Below, piece after piece: positions 54,684 to 61,979 of a stretch of DNA of 64,000 bases. Numbering within the stretch: the first letter of the stretch is position 1; each line of letters opens with the position of its first letter. Position numbers and translations under genes: made by a program. The notes below the pieces were generated by a model. That model searched no databases. It was not told the origin of the DNA and was given only the letters and a program-made list of their open reading frames with translations. The DNA is from Methylobacillus methanolivorans (lineage in GTDB: Bacteria; Pseudomonadota; Gammaproteobacteria; Burkholderiales; Methylophilaceae), in assembly GCF_044751345.1 (NCBI RefSeq), contig NZ_JBIWXY010000001.1, forward strand, positions 930,001 through 994,000, read 5' to 3'.

Positions 54684-56159
54684 ATGAAACCCGATAGCTT
54701 ACCCACCGCCTCCAGCCCTGCGACAGACTCGCACTTCAACACCGCGACAGAAACCCTGCTCGCTCCCAGTGGCCTGGATGTTGGCCAGCTACAAGGCGTG
54801 ATTGGCAATATCATGTCGCATCAGGTCGATTACGCCGACCTGTATTTTCAATACAGCCGGGCGGAAAGCTGGGGACTGGAAGAAGGCCAGGTAAAATCAG
54901 GCAACTTTAGCATAGACCAAGGTGTAGGCGTGCGTGCTGTAAGCGGTGAGAAAACCGCTTTTGCTTACTCCGACGACATCAACCTGCCTGCACTCAAGCA
55001 GGCAGCCAATGCAACACGCGCCATTGCAGCACTCGGCGAAGAAAAACAAGGCCAGGCGGTGCAGCGCATCAGCGCTCCCCAGCTATATGTGCCGCAAGAC
55101 CCTATCGCCTCGCTCAGCGCCGAGGCCAAGGTCAAGTTGCTAGAGCGCCTGGAGATGTATGCCCGTAAAGCAGACCCTCGTATCACCCAGGTGATGGCCT
55201 CAGTCGCGGGTGAATATGAAGTCATTATGGTCGCGCGTCATGATGGTGTGATGGCGGCGGATGTGCGCCCCTTGGTGCGCCTCTCGATCCAGGTCATCGC
55301 CGAACATAATGGCAGGCGCGAGCAAGGCTCCGCAGGCGGCGGCGGACGCTTCGATTACAGTTACTTCACCGATGAAGTATTGCAGGATTATGCACAAAAA
55401 GCCGTGCACCAAGCCCAGGTCAACCTAGAGGCCCGTCCTGCGCCTGCGGGTAGCATGACGGTGGTGCTCGGCTCAGGCTGGCCTGGCATATTGCTCCATG
55501 AAGCGATCGGCCACGGCCTGGAAGGTGATTTCAACCGCAAGGGTAGCTCTGCGTTCAGCAATGCTATTGGCCATCAGGTAGCCGCCAAGGGATTAACAGT
55601 GGTCGACGATGGCACCATCAGCAATCGTCGCGGCTCGCTCAATATTGATGATGAAGGCAACCCTACCCAGCGCACTGTCCTGATCGAAGATGGCATCTTG
55701 CGAGGCTACATTCAGGACAGCCTCAATGCGCGCCTGATGAACATGGCGCTCACAGGCAATGCACGCCGTGAATCTTATGCCCACATCCCCATGCCACGCA
55801 TGACCAACACCTATATGCTCAACGGCAATATGGCGCCAGAGGAAATCATCAAGTCGGTCAAGAGGGGGCTGTATGCTGCCAACTTTGGCGGCGGTCAAGT
55901 CGACATCACCAGCGGCAAGTTTGTATTCTCCGCGGCTGAAGCCTGGATGATCGAAGACGGCAAGCTCGCCTATCCGGTCAAGGGTGCCACATTGATCGGC
56001 AATGGCCCTGACGTGCTCACCCGTGTTTCCATGATAGGTAATGATATGGCGCTGGATAGCGGCGTTGGTACTTGCGGTAAGGAAGGCCAGAGTGTGCCGG
56101 TAGGTGTAGGCCAGCCGACATTACGCATTGACGGCTTGACGGTGGGCGGAACGGTTTAA
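54684..56159 (+). CDS. tldD: TldD metalloprotease
   Basis: Zinc-dependent protease subunit that works with TldE/PmbA on modified peptides and unfolded proteins. From ATG 54684 there are 491 residues, near the usual 481; GGAAG lies about 10 bp before it. ATGs at 54648 and 54660 are also in frame. The metal motif is HEAIGHGLEGDF (HExxxH), and DYADLYFQYSRAESWGLEEG and GVGVRAVSGEKTAFAY match TldD. The last residues, QPTLRIDGLTVGG, are the usual end. pmbA is not in the window. Confidence 0.94.
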   Translation: MKPDSLPTASSPATDSHFNTATETLLAPSGLDVGQLQGVIGNIMSHQVDYADLYFQYSRAESWGLEEGQVKSGNFSIDQGVGVRAVSGEKTAFAYSDDINLPALKQAANATRAIAALGEEKQGQAVQRISAPQLYVPQDPIASLSAEAKVKLLERLEMYARKADPRITQVMASVAGEYEVIMVARHDGVMAADVRPLVRLSIQVIAEHNGRREQGSAGGGGRFDYSYFTDEVLQDYAQKAVHQAQVNLEARPAPAGSMTVVLGSGWPGILLHEAIGHGLEGDFNRKGSSAFSNAIGHQVAAKGLTVVDDGTISNRRGSLNIDDEGNPTQRTVLIEDGILRGYIQDSLNARLMNMALTGNARRESYAHIPMPRMTNTYMLNGNMAPEEIIKSVKRGLYAANFGGGQVDITSGKFVFSAAEAWMIEDGKLAYPVKGATLIGNGPDVLTRVSMIGNDMALDSGVGTCGKEGQSVPVGVGQPTLRIDGLTVGGTV

Positions 56160-56165
56160 TATGAT

Positions 56166-56193
56166 GGAGGTGAAGGTTACCGCCTTCACCTCC
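56166..56193 (+). repeat. Perfect 11-pair hairpin after tldD
   Basis: GGAGGTGAAGG-TTACCG-CCTTCACCTCC begins 7 bp after the tldD stop. No T-tract follows (CCTCAAC), so it is either a poor terminator or an mRNA-stabilising stem. It also contains a GGAGGTGA ribosome-site-like stretch sealed in the stem. Confidence 0.55.
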
Positions 56194-56237
56194 CCTCAAC
56201 GCAGCATAGAAGTCCCGACCACAAGAAAGGATTCGAC

Positions 56238-56513
56238 ATGGCTACACCCAGCAAGAGCACCACTGCAAAAAAAACCGCAGCACCCAAGACCCCCACAGCC
56301 AAACCTGTGACCCCCAAGAAAACCACCACCAGAAAAGCCAGCACCAGCAAGACCAAGACAACGGATACCACTAGCCAGATCAGTCCAGAAGAACATTATC
56401 GTATGGTCGAGGTTGCCGCGTATTTTCTTGCTGAACGCAATGGCTTTGCTGGCAGCCCGGTGGAATACTGGACTGCAGCTGAAGCGCAAATCAACAAACT
56501 GCTTAGCAAGTAA
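56238..56513 (+). CDS. DUF2934 protein with a histone-H1-like tail
   Basis: A 91-residue protein in two parts. Residues 1-45 are almost only Lys, Thr, Pro, Ala and Ser (TTAKKTAAPKTPTAKPVTPKK), like the C-terminal tails of histone H1-type bacterial proteins. Residues 48-91 form a DUF2934 domain (RMVEVAAYFLAERNGF, then PVEYWTAAEAQI). The basic tail suggests nucleic-acid binding; this is inference. AGAAAGGA lies 8 bp before the ATG. Confidence 0.8.
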   Translation: MATPSKSTTAKKTAAPKTPTAKPVTPKKTTTRKASTSKTKTTDTTSQISPEEHYRMVEVAAYFLAERNGFAGSPVEYWTAAEAQINKLLSK

Positions 56514-56601
56514 AAGTAGTTCTGTCTTCTGGCATGTCCGCAAGCGGACAGCCTGGAAGGCGTCTTGAGGCAGTGAACGACTACACCTGCCCAATTCACT
56601 A

Positions 56602-56631
56602 TTAGCCGCGCTATAAGGTGAAGGCTATAAT
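56602..56631 (+). promoter_or_regulatory. Candidate sigma-70 promoter for mfd
   Basis: A perfect TATAAT at 56626-56631 with a weak TTAGCC 18 bp upstream, 32 bp before the mfd ATG. Confidence 0.45.
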
Positions 56632-56663
56632 AAGCCGTTTATTCCATCTATCACGGCGAAGCA

Positions 56664-59600
56664 ATGCAGTTTTCCCTGCCCATCCCGGCAACTGGTCAAA
56701 CTAACCGACTTGATCCACTAACACCTGGCACGGATAGCCTGGCCTTGGCCCGACTGGCCACAGAACGCTCACAGACATCGGCAAAATCGCCTATCGTCGT
56801 CATTACCTCCAATGCCTTCGATGCCCAGCGACTACTGGAGGAGATTCCCTGGTATGCGCCGCAATTGCGGGTGCATCTGCTGCCGGACTGGGAAACCCTG
56901 CCTTACGACCACTTCTCACCGCACCCTGACCTGATTTCTGAACGGCTAGCCACGCTGTACCAGATTAGCCAGAACAGTTGCGATATTGTCCTTGTGCCAA
57001 TATCAACAGCACTGATACGCCTACCGCCCAATGCTTATTTGGCCGCGCATACCTTCATGCTGAAAAAAGGCCAGACACTGGATGTCGAAGCATTGCGCAA
57101 CCAATGCGCCAATGCCGGCTATCACCATGTCAGCCAAGTCATGAGCCCAGGTGAATTCAGCGTGCGTGGCGGCCTCATCGACCTGTTCCCGATGGGTAGC
57201 GCATTGCCCTACCGCCTGGACTTGTTTGATGACGAGATCGAGACCATCCGCACCTTCGATGTCGATACCCAGCGCAGTCTCTACCCAGTTGCCGATATCC
57301 GCCTGCTACCTGCCAAGGAGTTCCCGCTCGATGAAAACGGCATTGCCCGTTTTCGCCAGAATTTCCGCGAGATATTCGAGGGTGATCCATCCCGCAGCCG
57401 TATTTACAAGGATGTCTCCAAGGGTATCGCCAGTGGTGGTATCGAATGGTATCTGCCTTTATTCTTTGAGCAGACAGCGACCTTGCTGGATTATGTGCCA
57501 GCAGATGCCCTGCTCTGCCTACATGGCAACCTTGATTTGGCAGCACAAGCCTTCTGGCACGATGCACAATCACGTTATCGCCAATTAGCGCACGACCCTG
57601 AGCGCCCTATTCTTAAGCCAGAAATCCTGCTGATCAAGGCGGATGAATTATTCAGCCAAAGCCATGCCTGGGCCAGACTGCAATTGAGCCTGGATGCAGA
57701 CAAAAAACTGCCTGCCTTGGAAGTGGAGCGCCGCTCGGAACAACCACTCAACAAGCTGCAAGACTACACGCGCCGTTTCAAGGGCCGCACCCTGATTGCT
57801 GCCGAAAGCCTGGGCCGCCGCGAAACCATGGCACAGCTATTCAGTGATCATGGCATCACTTATGAGGCCTGCGACGACTGGCTAAGCTTCCAGGCCAGCA
57901 CAGCGCCTGTAATGCTAGGCATCAGCCCCTTGCATGGCGGTTTTGTCCTGGATGACATTGCCGTGATTACCGAGGCCGAGCTATATGCCAACACCGTGCG
58001 CCAGCAACGCCGCCGCGACAAGGAGAAACAACGCAACACCGAAGGCATGCTCAAGGATTTATCCGAGCTGCGTGAGCACGATCCGGTCGTCCATGAGCAA
58101 CACGGTGTGGGGCGTTACCGTGGCCTGGTCAATATTGATTTTGGCGAAGGTGAAACCGAATTCCTCTTGCTAGAATATGCAGGCGACGACAAATTGTATG
58201 TGCCGGTCTCACAACTATTCCTGATCTCGCGCTATTCCGGCGGCCCACCAGAGTCTGCGCCATTGCACCGCCTGGGCAGCGGCCATTGGGAAAAAGCCAA
58301 GAAAAAAGCCCTCAAGCAAGTGCGCGATACTGCCGCAGAGCTGCTCAACCTTTACGCTCAGCGAGCTGCGCGCAAAGGCCACGCCTTCACCTTGGGCCTG
58401 CATGACTATGAAGCCTTTGCCGAAGGCTTCCCCTTCGAAGAAACGACAGATCAACTTGCCGCCATTGAGGCCGTCATCAGCGATATGCAATCTGGCCGCC
58501 CCATGGATAGGCTGGTTTGCGGCGATGTCGGCTTTGGCAAGACAGAAGTGGCGCTACGCGCTGCCTTTGTTGCAGTCATGGGTGGCAGGCAGGTAGCCGT
58601 GTTGGTACCTACAACACTCTTGGCGGAACAACACTTCAATAATTTCAGCGACCGCTTTGCCGATTGGCCAATCAAGATTGCGGAAATTTCACGCTTCCGT
58701 ACTGCCAAGGAGCAAACTCAGGCACTCAAGGGTCTGGAAGATGGCAGTATCGATATTGTGATCGGCACTCACCGCCTGATACAAAAAGACATTCATTTCA
58801 AGAATCTTGGCCTGGTCATTCTTGATGAGGAACACCGTTTTGGCGTGCGCCAGAAAGAACAGCTCAAGGCCATGCGCGCCGAGGTGGATGTACTAACCCT
58901 CACCGCTACGCCCATTCCTCGCACGCTCTCCATGGCAATGGAAGGCCTGCGCGAATTCTCAGTGATTGCCACACCACCGCAAAAACGCCTGGCAATCAAG
59001 ACCTTCGCGACGACATACTCCGAAGGCATTATCCGCGAAGCCGCCATGCGTGAATTCAAGCGTGGTGGACAAGTGTATTTCCTGCATAATGAGGTGGATA
59101 CCATCTTCGTCATGAAGGAAAAGCTGGAAAAAATCTTGCCCGAGGCACGTATTGGCATCGCCCATGGCCAGTTACGCGAACGTGAACTTGAGCATGTGAT
59201 GCGTGACTTTTACCAACAGCGTTTCAACCTGCTGCTGTGCACCACCATCATCGAGACCGGCATTGATGTGCCCACCGCCAATACCATCATCATGAACCGC
59301 GCTGATATGTTTGGCCTGGCACAATTGCACCAGTTGCGTGGTCGCGTGGGCCGCTCACACCATCAGGCCTATGCTTACCTACTCACCGACCCAGACCGCA
59401 ATATCACGCCACAAGCGCAAAAACGCCTTGATGCGATCCAGTTATTGGAAGATCTCGGCGCAGGTTTCCACTTGGCGATGCATGATCTGGAAATCCGCGG
59501 TGCGGGCGAACTACTGGGCGATAGCCAAAGTGGTGAAATGCAGGAAATTGGTTTTACCCTTTACTCCGACATGCTCAATCACGCCGTGAAACAGCTCAAG

Positions 59601-60068
59601 GCAGGCAAAGAGCCTGACCTATCGGCACCGCTCGGCGTAACTACCGAGATCAACTTACATACGCCTGCCTTGTTGCCGAACGATTATTGCCCTGATGTGC
59701 ACGAGCGCCTGGTGCTCTACAAGCGCCTCGCCAACTGCAACGACGATGATGACCTCGACACCATGCAGGAAGAGCTGATTGACCGCTTTGGCTTACTACC
59801 CGAGCAAGGTGAAGCCCTAATGGCCTGCCACCGCTTGCGCATTGCAGCAAAACCACTGGGGATCAACAAGATTGACGCCAGCGACTCCGCGATCCAGCTG
59901 CACTTTGCGCCAAGCACAGAGCTAGACCCAACCAAGCTCATCGCGCTGCTGCAACGTGACCGCCGCTGCCGCATGAACGGACCGGACAAACTCAGGGTTA
60001 CGGTACAATACCCCGGCATCGCACAACGTGCCGACTTCATCAAAAACCTGCTCAAGGAACTCATCTAA
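56664..60068 (+). CDS. mfd: Transcription-repair coupling factor
   Basis: A 1134-residue Mfd that removes RNA polymerase stalled at DNA damage and recruits UvrA. The N-terminal UvrB-like module includes LLPDWETLPYDHFSPH. The RNA-polymerase-interacting domain is around residue 470 (HDPVVHEQHGVGRYRGL). The RecG-like translocase has Walker A VCGDVGFGKTEVALRAAF, the DEEH box ILDEEHRFGVRQKEQL, LTATPIPRTLSMA and QLRGRVGRSHHQAYAYLL. The C-terminal domain ends normally. It is followed 2 bp later by a DedA-family gene. Confidence 0.96.
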   Translation: MQFSLPIPATGQTNRLDPLTPGTDSLALARLATERSQTSAKSPIVVITSNAFDAQRLLEEIPWYAPQLRVHLLPDWETLPYDHFSPHPDLISERLATLYQISQNSCDIVLVPISTALIRLPPNAYLAAHTFMLKKGQTLDVEALRNQCANAGYHHVSQVMSPGEFSVRGGLIDLFPMGSALPYRLDLFDDEIETIRTFDVDTQRSLYPVADIRLLPAKEFPLDENGIARFRQNFREIFEGDPSRSRIYKDVSKGIASGGIEWYLPLFFEQTATLLDYVPADALLCLHGNLDLAAQAFWHDAQSRYRQLAHDPERPILKPEILLIKADELFSQSHAWARLQLSLDADKKLPALEVERRSEQPLNKLQDYTRRFKGRTLIAAESLGRRETMAQLFSDHGITYEACDDWLSFQASTAPVMLGISPLHGGFVLDDIAVITEAELYANTVRQQRRRDKEKQRNTEGMLKDLSELREHDPVVHEQHGVGRYRGLVNIDFGEGETEFLLLEYAGDDKLYVPVSQLFLISRYSGGPPESAPLHRLGSGHWEKAKKKALKQVRDTAAELLNLYAQRAARKGHAFTLGLHDYEAFAEGFPFEETTDQLAAIEAVISDMQSGRPMDRLVCGDVGFGKTEVALRAAFVAVMGGRQVAVLVPTTLLAEQHFNNFSDRFADWPIKIAEISRFRTAKEQTQALKGLEDGSIDIVIGTHRLIQKDIHFKNLGLVILDEEHRFGVRQKEQLKAMRAEVDVLTLTATPIPRTLSMAMEGLREFSVIATPPQKRLAIKTFATTYSEGIIREAAMREFKRGGQVYFLHNEVDTIFVMKEKLEKILPEARIGIAHGQLRERELEHVMRDFYQQRFNLLLCTTIIETGIDVPTANTIIMNRADMFGLAQLHQLRGRVGRSHHQAYAYLLTDPDRNITPQAQKRLDAIQLLEDLGAGFHLAMHDLEIRGAGELLGDSQSGEMQEIGFTLYSDMLNHAVKQLKAGKEPDLSAPLGVTTEINLHTPALLPNDYCPDVHERLVLYKRLANCNDDDDLDTMQEELIDRFGLLPEQGEALMACHRLRIAAKPLGINKIDASDSAIQLHFAPSTELDPTKLIALLQRDRRCRMNGPDKLRVTVQYPGIAQRADFIKNLLKELI

Positions 60069-60070
60069 AC

Positions 60071-60709
60071 ATGCTGGAAAAAATCATCGCCGCCATTGCG
60101 GCTTGGATCATGGGCATCATCTCCACCATGGGGTATGGTGGCATTGTGCTGTTGATGGCGATTGAATCTGCCTGTATTCCCCTGCCTTCAGAAATCATTA
60201 TGCCGTTCGCAGGCTACTTGGTTTTCACAGGTGAGCTGACATTATGGGGCGTGGCACTGGCTGGGGCTGTGGGTTGCGTGGTTGGCTCCATCCCTGCCTA
60301 TTACCTCGGCATGTTTGGTGGACGTCCATTGGTGGAAAAGTATGGCAAATGGGTGCTGATCTCCCATCACGACCTGCACCTGGCTGACCGCTGGTTTGCC
60401 AAGTATGGCGAAATCATTATCTTCATTGGTCGCCTGTTGCCAGCAGTACGCACCTTTATTGCTTTCCCCGCCGGAGTTGCCCGCATGGCGATGGGCAAGT
60501 TTATCGCTTACACCTTTGCTGGCTCGTTGATCTGGTGTTATTTCCTAGCCTATGCTGGCATGAAGTTCGGACAGCATTGGGAATCTCTGGAAGTCTATTT
60601 CCATCAATTCCACATGGTGCTGGTCGTAGCTGGCGTCATATTCGCTGTCTGGTATATCCGCCGTCACCTGAAGGCAATCCGCCGGGTGCATCACCACGAT
60701 CATCACTGA
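60071..60709 (+). CDS. DedA-family membrane protein
   Basis: A 212-residue integral membrane protein. Family features are ACIPLPSEIIMPFAGYLV, a long segment with GCVVGSIPAYYLGMFGGRPLVEKYGKW, and FIGRLLPAVRTFIAFPAGVARM with the conserved Arg and Pro residues. Members act in membrane homeostasis, some as undecaprenyl-phosphate or phosphatidylethanolamine flippases; this member's substrate is unknown. The tail is His-rich (RVHHHDHH). It starts 2 bp after mfd, so it is probably co-transcribed with it. Confidence 0.92.
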   Translation: MLEKIIAAIAAWIMGIISTMGYGGIVLLMAIESACIPLPSEIIMPFAGYLVFTGELTLWGVALAGAVGCVVGSIPAYYLGMFGGRPLVEKYGKWVLISHHDLHLADRWFAKYGEIIIFIGRLLPAVRTFIAFPAGVARMAMGKFIAYTFAGSLIWCYFLAYAGMKFGQHWESLEVYFHQFHMVLVVAGVIFAVWYIRRHLKAIRRVHHHDHH

Positions 60710-60783
60710 GTATTATTGGTGATCTCGCATCTATACGCTGACCAAGACTAAACATTAAGCAAAAAACATAAACGCCAGAAAGG

Positions 60784-60812
60784 AAAAAAGCGTGGGTAGT
60801 AATACCCCACGC
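60784..60812 (-). terminator. Terminator after the choice-of-anchor-A gene
   Basis: On the minus strand, GCGTGGG and CCCACGC form a stem followed by TTTTTT. It lies about 40 bp after the stop codon of the PEP-CTERM gene. Confidence 0.75.
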
Positions 60813-60854
60813 CTTTCTCCTCCTCTATCCCCCCCGGGATTCAGATGGTATGGC

Positions 60855-61706
60855 TTAACTTCTAGCCAAAATCCTCTTGCGACGGGTTGCTGTCAACCCA
60901 ATCACACCTAAACCAGCCAGCAACAAGGCATAGCTACTTGGCTCGGGTACTGCTGTCGTGATTGCGACAAACCCGTTACCATTTCCCAAAGTCAGGGAAT
61001 TATTCCAGTTATTGGCAACTACCGTGCCATTAACCGAGCCACTACTACCAGTAATTGTTGCCTCTGTCGCCAAAATGCTAGCACTGAAGTTGATATTATT
61101 CAGATTGATTGTCTTAGCATCATAAAAATTAAATAATGTATTGTAACCACCGAACGCATCCCAACCACCAGTCAGCGCAACATTGCTTCCATACACATTG
61201 ACAATGAGCGTTGCACCAGAAGCAATATTGCTTAATTGCCAATTGCCAATCGATGACAAGTTTGCGGCGTCAAGAGTGAAATACTCGACATTGGAGTTAG
61301 TGCCTGTCAAGTAGCCACCAGTGCCATATTTATATTCCACACTGCCGGTTGCTGCTGCTGTATACAGACTGTTCGAGAGGCCACTCAAATTAGACTTTGC
61401 AGCGGCAAAATTGATACCGGCAGTATTGTTATACACTGCGCTATCCCAAGAATTTACTGTCGCAACTCCTCCGACTACAACCTTATATTGATTGTTCTTG
61501 GAGTTACTCACGCCTGTGCTTGTCAAATTAGCATTGCCGCCCACGGCCAGAGCACCATCTATTGAACTCCAGCCCCATTGAGAAGTTTGATAATTATCAA
61601 ATACAAACACGTTATAGTTAGAAGCAACCCCAAGGTCAATCGTGCCCGCAGCTGCCGGAGCAGAGATTGCTGCCAATACCGCCAACATACTTAACTTCGT
61701 TTTCAT
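60855..61706 (-). CDS. Choice-of-anchor-A PEP-CTERM protein
   Basis: A 283-residue exported protein. The signal peptide is at 1-20 (ending PAAA). The mature N-terminus, LGVASNYNVFVFDNYQ, with IDGALAVGGNANLT is the choice-of-anchor-A domain, and the middle is Asn/Ser/Gly-rich and beta-like. The C-terminus has the PEP-CTERM signal VPEPSSYALLLAGLGVIGL followed by TATRRKR. It is a likely exosortase substrate, possibly a surface or matrix adhesin. ATAGGAAAG lies before the ATG. A sigma-54 promoter motif sits upstream, and a terminator follows. Confidence 0.9.
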   Translation of the reverse strand: MKTKLSMLAVLAAISAPAAAGTIDLGVASNYNVFVFDNYQTSQWGWSSIDGALAVGGNANLTSTGVSNSKNNQYKVVVGGVATVNSWDSAVYNNTAGINFAAAKSNLSGLSNSLYTAAATGSVEYKYGTGGYLTGTNSNVEYFTLDAANLSSIGNWQLSNIASGATLIVNVYGSNVALTGGWDAFGGYNTLFNFYDAKTINLNNINFSASILATEATITGSSGSVNGTVVANNWNNSLTLGNGNGFVAITTAVPEPSSYALLLAGLGVIGLTATRRKRILARS

Positions 61707-61747
61707 CTTTCACTTTCCTATAGTGGGGTTGTGTTCGCTTTACTATA

Positions 61748-61763
61748 AGCAACCCCTGTACCA
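61748..61763 (-). promoter_or_regulatory. Sigma-54 (-24/-12) promoter of the choice-of-anchor-A gene
   Basis: On the minus strand, TGGTAC-AGGGG-TTGCT, one mismatch from the consensus TGGCAC-N5-TTGC with the exact GG-N10-GC spacing. Transcription would start near 61738, about 31 bases before the ATG. An overlapping inverted repeat (GGGGTTG/CAACCCC, 61725-61756) lies across it. Confidence 0.6.
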
Positions 61764-61936
61764 CATCATGCCAGGAATCTTTCTACGCCTGGATAATTAT
61801 AAAAAAATTAATTAAATTCAAAAACTTAAAATAACTTAATTTTTCTATTTCATCCAACCAATGTCGCCTAACCCCACCACCAGCCTTCGTTATATCGCGT
61901 CAACATGACAAAATTTCCACACCCTGATCAAAATTC

Positions 61937-61951
61937 TGACAATGTTTGTCA
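61937..61951. repeat. Perfect inverted repeat near the helicase-nuclease stop codon
   Basis: TGACAA-TGT-TTGTCA. It lies about 30 bp past the stop of the minus-strand helicase-nuclease gene, followed on that strand by GAATTTT, so it may be a weak terminator. TGACAAA and TTTCGTCA fragments repeat nearby. The rest of the 273-bp gap to the PEP-CTERM gene is A/T-rich and holds no recognisable gene. Confidence 0.35.
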
Positions 61952-61979
61952 TGATTTCGTCAATGGTGCCAGTCTGGCT

